DNA of 64,000 nucleotides from Dicyema japonicum (lineage: Eukaryota; Dicyemida; Rhombozoa; Dicyemidae). A model generated the notes under the pieces. It made no database searches. It was not told where the DNA came from and saw only the letters and a list, made by a program, of their open reading frames with translations. The position numbers and the translations under genes are program-made. The DNA lies in NCBI GenBank assembly GCA_011109175.1, contig RDEW01000008.1, positions 1,369,447-1,433,446 on the forward strand. The letters run 5' to 3'. Shown one piece after another: positions 20,243 to 31,880 of this stretch; the first letter of the stretch is position 1, and each line of letters begins with the position of its first letter.

Positions 20243-22516
20243 CTAAATTATAAAAATAACAACATTGTAATTTGTTTGAAACACTTCAGCATAATAATGG
20301 ATTTCTTTCATTTTGGATAGTAAACAGATATTCTCAATTTTCATACCAATGTTATGAGAAATTAACATGCCCATATGTTTATGTACTATTATAAAAATAA
20401 GGAATAACTATATAACGACGATATATTAGCGCATTCCCACACAGCCCAGAGCCAAATTCGTTCATCTGTGATCGCATTCAATAAACGTAACGTTGGCTTC
20501 ATTGACCTTAATATAGAAAATTAAAAATAACACGGATCGAAATGAAAGCTGCAATCAAAATCCTGACTTTTAATAAAGTGAACTATTTTCTCTAGAATAG
20601 GTTCACATGGATTCAAATCGCTAAAATCCGAATTCATAAAAAATGGGAAAGTATAATTTGGATCAATTAATAAATGGCAGATACAACTTAAAATCGAATA
20701 GCCTACATAAATAGGATAGTCAGCTTTGTCCATTTCTCTATTCAATAAAACAAAAATTTTACAATATAAAATTTACTAGACCATACTCCGATATTAAATA
20801 TTTGGTGTTTGAGCCTATTGCAATTTTTTCGACAATTTTAATTACGGGAACTAATATACTTGTGGAATCACATTGAGATACAGAATATCTTTCAAAAAAA
20901 TAATAAAGATATTGAATTCCACTATATTTGAGAAACAAATTCATATTCTTTTCATTTTCGTCTAAGAAAATATATTTTAATACCAATAAGAAAATTCAAC
21001 AATTGAAATTTGCCAGTAGTACTTTGGTCTCCAGTTTTAAGATGTTCAACACATGACTAAAATTATGTTGTCATACGAACTTCGACAAGTCTTTCAGAAT
21101 AGGCAATATAGGCTAGAAGGTCTGTACTCATATTTTTTATAATAGATTTAAGGTTTTCTGAATAAAAGTTATACCAGCAATGAAGATTTAACAATATAAT
21201 TGAGAGTGCAGGTAACGAAAATAAGAATTAATTAACAAAAGATATCATCCGAGGTTTAAAATCGCTTAAATACGCAATATTAGCCTATAAATTGATATCA
21301 GACCATGAAACACATACTGTATTGTCATTATATATAATCTCAAGAAAAATATCTAAAATAAAGCTTTGGATGAAATCTACTAACACCAACTAGTAGAAAA
21401 TAAAATAAATTGTTGTCTGATTATGTCGAATATAATGCTCTTAAAATGGGCATTAACATATATGTAACAACAAATAAACTAAATTTATAATTTAAAATAC
21501 TTTCAAAAATGGTGTTACTAATTTATTATTGATTTCCACATCACGATCAGAAATCTTGCGAATAACATAGGTCAAAAGCTTGATTTTATTATGGAAGTGT
21601 TGAGTAGACGAAACTAGGTTATTTAAAATTGATTGCGGATTAATCTATATTTATCCATGGAATATACAGAATGGCTTATATTTTTACTGAAATGTAAAAC
21701 TTTATGATGGTGAAATTTTATAAATCCTTTTTTTCTTATTCGTCTAGAATTACTGAAATCAAACTTTGATAACTTTTTTAATATCTTTCCTTTAATAAAA
21801 TATCCAGATAAATTCACGCAAGTAAGATTCTTGGCTTTTTTGAGTATAGAAGAAAAATTAAAGTCATATCCTTTCAATTTCCCATCACTTGTATGAATGA
21901 AATATCTAAATTTAATGTAAATAAACCTTAACGAGTCTGGATTGTTAAAGCTTTCTGCAAATTCCCAAAATCAGTAATTAAGACATTGTGAAAATTTATG
22001 CGTTCCAGTTTTTCAATTATTTTTAGTGTATTTCTATAAATAGTCGTACCGCTATTGAGTCCAAGTAGATTAAGAATCTTATTTTTCTAAATCCAGTCAT
22101 AAATAGCTGATGTAGCAAATCTGGGTCATCATACTTTAATAGTGTGAATGATTTGATCTCATTCGGAAAAAAATGGAAGATAAAGATTCTTTTCTAATGA
22201 AATAATTCTTCTTATTGTAATATTTGATTAAGTTTGGATAAAATTGAATCATCTTAACAATGTCTATAACTTCAATATCTTTACTAGTCAATTCAAGGCA
22301 AAAAATGTCCTTCTGTACTTCTTCTGGAATCTTATAAAAACTTGAAAATGTAAAAGATTGATCTTTCTCAGGACGTGAATTCAAATATTTAAGTTCATTA
22401 AGGATTCTAATGGAAAACATTTTTTTAGACTTGTTGTTTAATTTTATATATTTTTGTCCATTAAAATGTCTTCGAATATTATTAATGCATAATGCATATA
22501 ATGAAGGAGTATCCAT
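20243..22516 (-). CDS. ZYG11-like CUL2 substrate receptor, copy A (frame breaks)
   Basis: ZYG11/ZER1 proteins carry a VHL box, leucine-rich repeats and ARM-like repeats and recruit N-degron substrates to cullin-2. The minus strand gives the family order. MDTPSLYALCINNIRRHF resembles the ZYG11 N-terminus. LRR-like segments follow (NLTCVNLSGYFIKGKILKKL). Then come an AYIAYSERLVEVR region, GIQYLYYFFERY, YVGYSILSCICHLL and finally WLWAVWECAN (about 20430-20455), the LWAVW signature. Introns seen: 21744-21764 (21 nt), 21645-21667 (23), 21479-21500 (22), 20507-20533 (27) and 20386-20408 (23), all GT...AG and matched in copy B. Compared with copy B, one-base losses occur near 22080 and 21960. The join between the N-terminal exon and the LRRs is unclear. 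It is either a pseudogene or a gene with consensus errors. The start is the ATG at 22514-22516. Confidence 0.7.
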
Positions 22517-22519
22517 TTA

Positions 22520-23390
22520 TAACTTGAATATATTTTGATGACCTTAATATAAATTTTATTATTTTATATTTGAATTTCATAAATTTTTATTATTTTTTTA
22601 TGATATAAAATATACATTTTCTAAATTTATCAAAGAAAGCATCCATAAAGAAATTAAACACCTACCGAACATTAGAACTAGTTGATGTAATTTCGTTTTC
22701 AAATTCATTCTCAAAATTCAAATTTATTCATTACCACTTTTTGAATAGGTATCAAGTACATAGACGGAAGGTATCCGATGAGTGATTTACATAGAAATTA
22801 CGTGATTATATATAAGAAAGACACGTGCCTCAGTATCCTGTGTAAGATTTACATTCGCATAAAAGATTTCATCCCGTTTTTGTGTTTAATCAGCATGATT
22901 TCGAACTCATTTTCAATACAACTATTGAATTAAGAGCTCGTTGCTCCTTCATCGGATTTTTGATCCATAAATCTTTTAAAAAGATTTCTTATTCTCAAAC
23001 TCTCACAAGAAGCGTGCTCACAGAGGCGTTTAGCCACGAAGAGTATTCCACATCTTCGTGAGGGAGGACTGTATGCTTACAATGGACATGAGGTTATTTC
23101 ATACAATATAAGTTTTATCATTGCAAGTATGAAATTCTCTCTATTCGACATTTTGTAATTTGGGAGTAAAATATAATTTTTTTCGAAGGACTATTTTCCT
23201 TTGAAAGTTATGAGAATGAGATTATGGTTACTGGTAGTGTCTTAGAACACTGTCCAATTTGTAAGAGCAGCAATTTTAGAGGAAACAAGTGTAAGTTCGG
23301 GCGAAGAAGTGCTCTCACAAACTCTTTGTTGAATAAAGCGTTTTTAATTCAGTTCTCCAAACGAACAATTTATTGATAAAGTCGACATAC
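22520..23390. other. 5' flank of ZYG11-like A; no gene recognised
   Basis: Very AT-rich near 22520-22650, a plausible promoter region by position only. No frame or repeat could be named. Confidence 0.3.
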
Positions 23391-23480
23391 AGCGTTAATA
23401 ACTGAACATTTTGGGCAGGATCTAGGAGGTGGTACATACATTCTCAATATATTGTAGTATCCAATGTTTGATGAAGTTGA
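23390..23480 (-). mobile_element. Jockey-type endonuclease scrap
   Basis: The minus frame reads GYYNILRMYVPPPRSCPK, matching NINILNVYVPPPNSCPK of the endonuclease at 34.5 kb. Only this strand-loop segment is left. Confidence 0.5.
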
Positions 23481-23689
23481 ATTTATGATGTATTCAACGT
23501 GATAGGGAAAGCGCATATGTACTTTTTTCTTGATCCGAAAGGACAAGAAAAATCCACGGTAAACAGAAATGTTCAGGAAGATGAACGTTTTCATAATATT
23601 GTTAAAAATTATCTAAAAATATTAAAAACATGACAAGGACGAAGAAGGATGCCAAGTTTTCACTTGGTCTGGTAGCTTTCCTAATAAGA

Positions 23690-25600
23690 GAAGACAGCCA
23701 CTAAATAAGTCAGATATAACCAGGATTACCCTGGTTAATGCCCGCTCTCTTAAAAAGCGGACTCCGGAGCTGGTAGTCCATGCCAGCGCTGTTGAGATGG
23801 ATATATTAATTATCAATGAAACGAATATGAAAAAACCTGGAATTATTAATATTTCGGGTTATAATTCGATTGATATTCCATGGCGTTCCGGTGCCATAGC
23901 TGGTACAGATACATTTATTTTCTACAAAAAGAGTTTTAAAACGCGATTTCTTAGAATAATAGAAAAGAATGTCTGCAATTTATTATGGATTGATTTGTAC
24001 TTTTCTTTTGTTGGATAACAATTGGTGGAATTTACTTTAAAATATTAAGGAATTATTCAAGGATTAAAAAAATTTTTTTGCTAATAATGCAAACCCAATC
24101 CTTGTTGGAGATTGCATTGCAAATAAATGTTGCATATGGTTGTGTGAAAACTAATTCTGACGGCAAATATTTATTGAAATAATGGAATCAGATAATTTAG
24201 AAGTTTTACGTCTAAAGAACTTAATCATTTCCAACAACGGAGTGCTGATAGATTGAGTGTTTTGTTATGCAAGAAAACCTCGCTTTATTAAGCAATCTGC
24301 CCTATGTCGAAAATAATAAGGGGAGTGATCACTTACCTCAATCTTTGGAGTTGCGAACTGGACTTGTTTTTTAAGAAGAAATATTTTTTGGATATAATAT
24401 CAACAGAATTGATTGGGCTCATATTAATTTTTATATTTCTATGAAATTGGATAATATTCGAGAGCTGAAAATTTTAAATCATGTGGATATCTATAGTTTG
24501 GATGTAAAATTAAGAAATGTTATTTTAAACTATCTTGATTATTATGGAAAGAGGAGATTTCTTAATTTTATGAATGGAGAAAATGTCATTTGCTTCGAAA
24601 ATGAGAAATGTGGAAAAAAATTGATCGATGTTGGGATCAACAAGATTTTAACCATCTCAAAAAAAGGATCAAGTCAGTAAAAAGTGTATTGATCGAAGTA
24701 TCAAAAACTATTGAAGAAGATAGATGGAGGAGAATCCTAAATTCAGGAAACTTTTTTCGAAAATGAATTCTTTGGATAGGAAAGGTGAAGAGATAAATCT
24801 CAAGTCTCGTGACGGCTCTACCATGACGTGCATTAAATCAACTTGCGTATCCAGTTTAATATCTATTCCTATATTAATTCAATTGTGTCGCTTAATTAAA
24901 TAAGTAAAAATTATCTTTAATATTTAACGATTTGAAATGATAGGATTACGTCACCCTATCTAGTAGTATTAAACATTGGTGGTAGTATTAAAGAAGATAG
25001 ATGGAAGAGAATGCTCCAAACTCTATCGTAATAATCCTAAATTCCGGAAACTATTTTTCGAAAATGAATCTTTGGAAAGGAAAAAATGAAGAAATAAATC
25101 TTAAATCTCGTGACGGCTCTTGGATCCCGAAAGAAAAAGATCCAGATGTCTTATGACAACAGCTCGCAGAGGTTCAAAAGTTGGATCTTCTGTTAATTAT
25201 TCCCCGAGGCATAAAATTAGTTTTCTTGAAGCCATCTCCGCTTGTGGAGGGGCCTTTGTGTGGTACGATTACTATGGAGAAGATAATTCTTTCTATTAAT
25301 GGGTGCAAAAATAAAGCTCAGGGTTGGGATTTATCCCCCTGATTGTCTTCAAAAATGCATTATTGACAACGTTTAGGCTTTATTTAATTCTTCGTGGTGT
25401 TCTGTACATGTTCCTTCTACGTGGAAGAAGTCTTCTGTACGGATGATCCCGATAAGGGAAAAGCTATTTCAAATACAGAGAACTATAGGCTAATAAGCCT
25501 AATGTGCAGTATATCGAAAATTGTGGAAAAAATCATTTTCAACAGATTATTAAAATACGTTGATGACAACAATTTTTTTCTCGATGATTAGTGGGGTTTT
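23690..25600 (+). mobile_element. Jockey/CR1-type LINE remnant (endonuclease and RT)
   Basis: Starts with ITLVNARSLKKRTPELVVHA and MDILIINETNM (23725-23830), the opening strands of an APE endonuclease. RT-like sequence appears near the end: STWKKSSVRMIP (about 25415-25450) and ENYRLISLMCSISKIVEKII (about 25475-25540), ending LLKYVDDNNFFL. Stops and frameshifts are frequent. A segment of about 105 bp (24697-24800) is repeated at 25003-25120 with unrelated sequence between. Catalytic YxDD is not reached; the copy ends at about 25600. Confidence 0.65.
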
Positions 25601-26210
25601 GACATATTATGTCACGGCCCGTACGTGGTATCGGCCCACATGGTCAATGATTTCAATCATTTAAAAAAAATTAAATATTTTTGTTCGTTATTGGACAAGG
25701 ATTACAAATATATATTTTTTAATTTAAAATAATCACTTTTTTTATTTTTTGGATAAAATAAAATTGAAAAATGAGTACAGTATCAAAATACTTAGTTTTT
25801 ATATATAAATTGTATATTAATAATAATTAATTTAAATTATTTAAAAATTATTTAGCACGTTTTTATTAAAACGCGACTGATGGTTTTTCTTGTTCGATTG
25901 TTTCTTCACGATGTGAAATAATTAAAGAATTTAAAGAATTTGACTTGTTCCCTTCAGATCTGGCGACATCCGATATGAGGCGTTGCAAAAGACTTTCCAG
26001 TAGATTTTCGTTTGAAAACGATGTGCCATATATCTACGTATATTTATAATTGCTCATTTGTAGGAATCAAATTATAAATTACGATTTTTGCAATCGACGA
26101 ACAAGAGCTAAAACGATTAAATATTGAGGTATATTCAATCTTAAGTTTTTAGTCTGAACACAACAAATCCCACATGGGCAGGAACAGACTTTAAAAAAAA
26201 CTGTACTACA
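25600..26210. other. AT-rich spacer
   Basis: No frame or repeat recognised. The last 100 bp may still belong to the integrase element that follows. Confidence 0.3.
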
Positions 26211-26214
26211 TGAG

Positions 26215-26660
26215 ACAAATAACGAAGTTGGAGATATTGTAAAGTGGTGTCAATTTTGTGTGTCCAGAGGTTTTTGGAAACAAAACCTCAGAACACCAAT
26301 TGTGACAAAATACCGACGCGACAGATATATAGCCGATATGATCGATTTGCGACGTTATCTGAGAAAAACTTGGGTTATTCATGGGTATTTTTTCTCATTA
26401 TTTTTTGTAGCTTTTGATCGTTGTTGATTGTTTCAGCATATTTGGTATGATCGATACTCTCTACTCCAAAAAATTCAACAGGAAGTAGTTGAAACTATTC
26501 AAAAAATTTTTTTTATAAATATGGCCACCGTTAATACACACGGATAACAGAAAAGAATTTAAAAATAAATTGATGACCGACATGTTTATGGATCTTCGGG
26601 TCAAATATATCTCTGGTAGACCGTCATATGGAATAAAGAAGACTAAAGACTCAGACAAAC
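26215..26660 (+). mobile_element. Decayed integrase-core (rve) transposase, KRBA2/SCAND3-like
   Basis: Plus frames give KWCQFCVSRGF, YRRDRYIADMIDLRRYL (about 26320-26360), VIDCFSIFGMIDTL (about 26420-26455), PPLIHTDNRKEFKNKLM (about 26525-26575) and VKYISGRPSYG. This is the order of the integrase catalytic core: first Asp in the DxxDLRRY strand, second in HTDNxKEF (Asp codon 26543-26545), then GRP before the expected Glu, which is missing. Proteins of this kind (KRAB-A domain protein 2-like) are common in cnidarians and other invertebrates. Stops break it. The long open frame lying here on the opposite strand (26461-26658) is antisense noise. Confidence 0.65.
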
Positions 26661-27284
26661 TCCGTGTACTTTATTGTTGCTTATAAGTCTTAAGACATTC
26701 TCCTGGATACGACTGATTAAAATCGATTCGAGTAAAAAAACTGCTGCCAGCAAGTTGTCATAATTCACAATTCTAAAGTAAACATGGTAACAATATTAAT
26801 AACATGAGATAGTTCTGTGAGAAAGTTCTACAAACAAAATCAATACACACTCAAAGGATGATAGTCTACGAGCATATTTAGGGTATGCAAGTAGTTCATA
26901 AATAGTAGTTAGTAACAGCGGACGGTTGTGGGAGTCATATAGATATTTATATTGCTTGAAAGTCTAATGCTGAAATTGAACATAGAAAACTTAACTCCTA
27001 CAATAATAATTAACAAAATGGTAATACACTTTCGTGATTTACTATATTCATAAATATTAATTAAAAGATTTTAGGGTCAGGGAAGTACACAGTATATAAT
27101 TTTCCTTGAACTCCTGTCAGCTATTGATAAAATGAATCTTCGACTCCCGACGTAATCGTCAGACATCTGGTGAAGGGGTCTGCTGGATACCCTCCAAATG
27201 GAACAGTTGTCCTGGATAGAAGACGGAAAATGGGCCTGACGGAATTACAAGTTTGTTTTGTCTGATCTCTTCCTTTCCAACTAT

Positions 27285-27515
27285 AGTGGCGTTATGTTAT
27301 TCACCTGGCGCCCAGTGCCATTCCTCTTCTCACTCTATTAGAGGCGTTTCCAAAACTTTAAGGATGGACGTCTTTTACCTTTCATTCTGATTCCGGACGG
27401 ACTTGTGTGACGTTGAAGGACTCTGTTTCAGTAACAGTTGAAACTGGATACACTTAATTAGTTGTCAACTGTTGACTTTTTCAGTGTCCGAGGTTAATTA
27501 AATAAATTGATTTTT
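27285..27515 (+). mobile_element. SINE-2 copy, plus orientation
   Basis: Shares the GTGGCGTxATGTxATTCACCTGG box, GCGCCCAGTGCCA, GGACGTCTTTTACCTTT, ATTCCGGA and the CACTTAATTAGTTGT box with the other SINE-2 copies. It ends in a TAATTAAATAAATT tail. The 5' head is poor. Confidence 0.65.
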
Positions 27516-27569
27516 TATAATATTTTAAGCTTAATAAATTATTTAAGCAATATTACATATCTTAATTTT

Positions 27570-27790
27570 TTACATCTGTTGCGACCGAATTATCGGGAGC
27601 CGTTGGTCCAATGACGGCTGAATTCTTGCAAGAACTCGGAGGATTGCTTGCCAGAAAGTAAAGGGATCAACGAGAAGGGTTATGGCTAAGACAAAAGATT
27701 GGAATAGCCATACTCCGAGGAAACTCGTTCGCAATCCACGCAGCAGGCTTCCTCAACTGACATTTGTTTAATTTTTTTTTTTTAATGAAA
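27570..27790 (+). mobile_element. LINE-A extreme 3' end
   Basis: Reads GPMTAEFLQELGGLLARK, then RQKIGIAILRGNSFAIHAAG and FLN-stop. This corresponds to the family's final block LRxxISIAIxRGNAAS. The DNA also matches the reverse complement of 3330-3515. It starts right after the SINE-2 copy on its left. Confidence 0.7.
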
Positions 27791-28345
27791 GAAATTTTAT
27801 TATAAAATGAATAAAAATTAAAGCATCTGAATGGCCATGCTATTTCCCCTAACAATAGCCAACGAGATACGTTTGTTTAATTGTTTAAAAAAATTTTTAT
27901 TCTTTATAAAAAAAAAAAAAATTTTTTTACATCTTTCTTTAAAATCAAAATAAGAAAATTAGAATATGTATGTAAACATAGTCATATTTGTCTGCAGAAA
28001 GATTCATTTATCTCTTAGAAGTATGCATGTCTAAATCATTTACTTAATAAAATATAAAAGAAGACAGGATTTTTTAAATTTTTCCATGATAGCATTCCGA
28101 GCTTCTCTCAATGATCGCGACAATATTTAGTGAAACGCCTTCATGCTTTAAAATTAATATGAACGATAAGAATCAAATAACGTAAGAAGACGATTCAGTT
28201 AAAAATATTTACCAGAAAAAAAGCTGTCAATGTATCAAGAAACTCACTCTTCCATACGAAAAAAAATATTTTCTTCTTTTTTTAAAAGGTGGAACATTTT
28301 TCTTTCTCTTTTAACTCAGGTCCTATACTAATAATAATGATTATT
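27790..28345. other. A/T-rich spacer
   Basis: Long A and T runs (27770-27785, 27905-27930) look like a LINE 3' tail followed by unremarkable AT-rich DNA. Confidence 0.35.
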
Positions 28346-28650
28346 TATTTATTAACCCGAATACACCGAGAAAGAAGTTAAAGTAAACAACTAATTAAGT
28401 GTATCGAGTTTCCACTTCTACAGTAACAGAGTCCATCCGGAATCGGCATAAAATGTAAGACGTCCATTACATACAGTTGTAAAAATTCCTTCCAGAGGAG
28501 TGGGGGAGAGCAAATGATTCTTTTTCGTGCCGGCCTGGCACTGGGCGTCACCTGGAAAAGCGGATCACATGACGCCACTCTAATAGGAAGAGAAAGGCGG
28601 AACAGACAAACAAGCAGAAAACTTCAACCAATTAGCCACGCAGCCAGCAA
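28346..28650 (-). mobile_element. SINE-2 copy, minus orientation, near complete
   Basis: About 300 bp closely matching 45476-45780 in the same orientation and the reverse complement of the 42.7, 51.1 and 27.3 kb copies. On its own strand it runs from a GCTGCGTGGCTAATTGG head through GTGGCGTCATGTGATCCGC and the GTGCCAGGCCGGCACGAAAA palindrome-like box to a TTAATAAATAAATAAT tail. The head GTGGCTAATTGGTTG is weakly A-box-like, but no clear B box follows. Confidence 0.75.
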
Positions 28651-28738
28651 TAATAATGATTACTTAGACTAAAAATTAATTAAACAAAAATAAATAAAAT
28701 AATACTTATTAAACAAAATAGAATAAATTTAAATATTT

Positions 28739-29459
28739 ATGGAAGGAGTGGTTTTTGATGCTATACCTTATTATGAGCACGGATATGACAATGTCCTCGT
28801 AAAAGAAGCTGTAGACCAAATAATTATCTTGTTGGTATTAAATCTATTCGAGAAGGAAATGAAAACTATTCCTCACACAAAAAATTGCCTAGAAAAATTT
28901 CCCCCGTTAGACTTTAGCTTGTTCGAGGAATACCAAAAATTCACATGCCTAGAGTCAAATTCTAAAAAACGAAATGGAGAGGATCAAATCAGGTATTCTA
29001 CTAGAAACCCTTTCCACAAAACGATACGAATTCCCGAGCCCGGCTCAAAGCAGAATTGACTAACCGTCTGTTTGGGAGGAATGTGTGAACAACGCAATGG
29101 CCCAAACCAACCACACAGACAGAGGTTAGGGATCTTTAATACAAGTAGAATTCACAATATTCAACTACAATGCTCATACGGAACGGAAGTCTGGTTGAAG
29201 TATAACAGTGTCATTTTGAAATTGTGGAGTACATGCAGAAGGAGTTGGATGGGATAAGGTTTAGATCATGCACATTTAAGTAGAAAATCAAGGAAGTTAA
29301 TATTATGATGAAAATGCTCAGATTGAGGCAGGAGATTATATTAAAAGCTTGAAGAATCAGTTTGGCCTTTGATGGTTTTTTAGTTGGATGAGTCTTGTCA
29401 GGAAGAACTATGATTTGGGGTTGACAATTGATGAAATGGAATACGGACAGAATAATTAA
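28739..29459 (+). CDS. BCAS2: BCAS2/SPF27, Prp19 (NineTeen) complex subunit
   Basis: BCAS2 is a core subunit of the Prp19 complex that activates the spliceosome. The ATG at 28739 starts MEGVVFDAIPYYEHGYD, as in the family (VDALPYFDQGYE), then TKNCLEKFPPLDFSLFEEYQ. Later exons give WEECVNNAMAQ, RIHNIQLQCSYGTEVWLKYN, VEYMQKELDGIR, AQIEAGDYIKSL and WMSLVRKNYDLGLTIDEMEY, ending at TAA 29457-29459. Introns: about 28835 to 28852/28855 (18-21 nt), 29125-29148 (24), 29259-29283 (25) and 29360-29383 (24). Six single-base corrections are needed, nearly all at A or T runs (29053-29055, 29071-29073, 29149, 29219-29221, 29284-29287, 29311-29314). Conserved splice sites and protein suggest consensus errors rather than decay. 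The product would be slightly shorter than the human protein. Confidence 0.8.
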
Positions 29460-29835
29460 TTTTTCAAAAAATTCGGTTTTTATAATTTTTCTTAATTCCC
29501 GATGTTGGAATATTTTTGCTTATATGAGCAGTCTAGAAACCAATGGATTTTCGGAAGAAGGTTCCTAAGGAAAAGCGTAATGACTCAAAAGACTTATATG
29601 GGTGCTGAATAATCTCAGCTGGTTTGCTTGATAGCAACCGGACTTATACTAGTGGGCTCTTGGTAACTAACTATCTCTTGCTATGAGGAAAACATGTGCT
29701 TATCAGTTGCTTGGAATTATTTTTGAAAATTTGCTATTTGATGTAATTACTTGATTACGTCGATTTCACATTGGGCATATTCTTCAAAAACTTATGATTC
29801 TCTTGTTGGTTGTACAGCTCGATCGATAATCTTCA

Positions 29836-30183
29836 GTGAGACGTCTTGACGCTTTTTCCGAAGATTGGATTTTGCGTAGAGCATTTTGGTCTTCTGCTTT
29901 ATCTAGTTTTATTTTTGAATTCATTAGAAAATATATATCTGAATCAATTATTTGTGATGAATGGAATAAATTTTATTTAATTATTCAAAACATTATAACT
30001 GAATTCCATCGTAGATATCTACCCAAATCGCTTCTATCGTTTTTCTACTGTCTTTCCACTTTAGAATCAACCAATTCTCCTCTTCCAGCATTCATTGAAG
30101 CAGAAACGAAATCTTCATCGAAGACCTTGACCTGTGCATTATTCAACTATAGCACTTTTAGGAATTCTGTTCAACATAACTGA
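29836..30183 (+). CDS. Unidentified 115-codon ORF
   Basis: Open frame with a mixed composition and a helix-like middle (FIFEFIRKYISESIICDEWNK), ending in a Ser/Thr-rich part. It begins at a GTG-like position rather than a clear ATG, so it may be an internal exon. No domain is recognised. It lies 0.4 kb downstream of BCAS2 on the same strand. Confidence 0.25.
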   Translation: MRRLDAFSEDWILRRAFWSSALSSFIFEFIRKYISESIICDEWNKFYLIIQNIITEFHRRYLPKSLLSFFYCLSTLESTNSPLPAFIEAETKSSSKTLTCALFNYSTFRNSVQHN

Positions 30184-30189
30184 TTGGAT

Positions 30190-31880
30190 ACGAGTCCCCG
30201 TTTTTTTGTCGATATATAGTTTATCCATGTAATTCTTAAAGTAAAACCCCTCCGAAATATGAGAAGACTCCGATCCCGCTTCAAGATGCTCACCACCTGA
30301 TTAGCCTCGCCAATAATAAATAACTAATCATCACTACAGTCTACATAATTGCATCAAGAGATCAAAAGCTGAGTACAATCAGACCTCTATTTGAGTCGCA
30401 TCTCCGACGTAAGGCATTTCTATTTTTTATTTTGGAGAAACCCCGTTTTTGAGCGCTTATATATTTTCTACCAAAAGTATGACAAATCGATTAAGTTTAA
30501 CACCTATAAAATTAATTATGTGATTTTATTAAATAGATTTAAAAATTTATGTTTGCCGACTTCATATTGCGAGAAAGGGATTTAGCACTCTCAACATGTC
30601 CGGGAAAAACGAAACAAAATACAAAAGGATTGCACTTACGAAAAGAAAGGCAAATTTAGAGAATCTTGTGAATACTCATCAACCACAGGATATCATATAC
30701 ATTGTAGACTATGATTTTTAAATAAAAAATATTTCTTAAATAATTTCTGTACGTGGTAATAAATTTTTGACTTGTGAAATAAGGACGATAAAAAAAAATT
30801 GGAGGTGCGCAAAAAAATTTTCGGTGGGCGATAAAATAATAAGGTTGATAACCTCTGATGTTGACTGTGAACCATCAATATTAAAACTTTAAGTTTAATG
30901 GAAAACATGGATGCAAACATTTTTGATTTGATTCCAGGCTATCTTCATTATTTTTACGAAATCAGAAAGAAATAATAAATCGAGAAAACAACTGATTATT
31001 TTAAAAAAATAATGTATTTTTTGTTTATCGAGCAATTTGGAAAACCTCTGTTTTGGGGAATCTTCCGAAGCCCCTATTAGAAATCGGACTTTAACCCATC
31101 TCCACTTTTACTTTTTGCTTGTTAGATCTTATTGTACTACTTGATTCCGAATTTGTCGCTCTGTCTTTCTATTTTCTCGATGGGTCACCTCAAGTCTTTT
31201 TTAAATTCCCCCGCAACATTTGATCAAATAATCTGATTCGTGAGAACGTCTCTCGTGGATTTTACATTACATTAGCCTTAATTTCTTTCACCTGAGAGAT
31301 CGGGTAAACAAACAATTTATAGTTTAATGAAATTATTTACAGGGCACTATTCGACTGTTTTCACTCATTTCTGACTATGCAGAAATTTTACATTTCAGTA
31401 GAACTTTGGAACTTTAGATTAGAGTTTCTGAATGTGGTCCCTGATAATTTTAACCTGTGTAGTTACTAGATCAAAAAGTATTGTTTCAACTAATCACGTA
31501 TTTGGGGAGATAATGAGTTAAGGAGATGGGTAAACATTAGTTCTATAGCAGAAAGGAACTTTTAGACTTTTTCGGTTAATTTTAATGTGTCACGAAAGCT
31601 TACAGATACATTCAAATTTCGAGAGACCACCTAAACAAATGTTTGGAGTCAAACTTACTGTCCCCAAGTGCGGAGTAGTGAAATATTTGTTAAAATAGTG
31701 TTGACAAACTCATCCTTATATCAGATCCTTAATTACTTGCAGGAAATATGACGATTTTGAGAATCATTTTTGAGTTCCATATATGACTTTTGGTAGACAA
31801 ATTGACAAGTATGATTCAATGATGTCATTTGCGGGAGCAGCAGTATTCATTTTCAATTTATATCCAAATAACTCCCGGGA
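30190..31880. other. No gene recognised
   Basis: AT-rich DNA with two short frames (30391-30585 plus, 30693-30920 minus) lacking motifs. It ends where LINE-B similarity begins. Confidence 0.3.

Noticed and set aside
26461-26658. Minus-strand ORF of 65 codons
   Set aside because: Antisense of the HTDNxKEF integrase segment.
28835-28855. First BCAS2 intron as certain
   Set aside because: Removal of 18 or 21 nt and retention of all are in frame; the family alignment favours removal but does not prove it.
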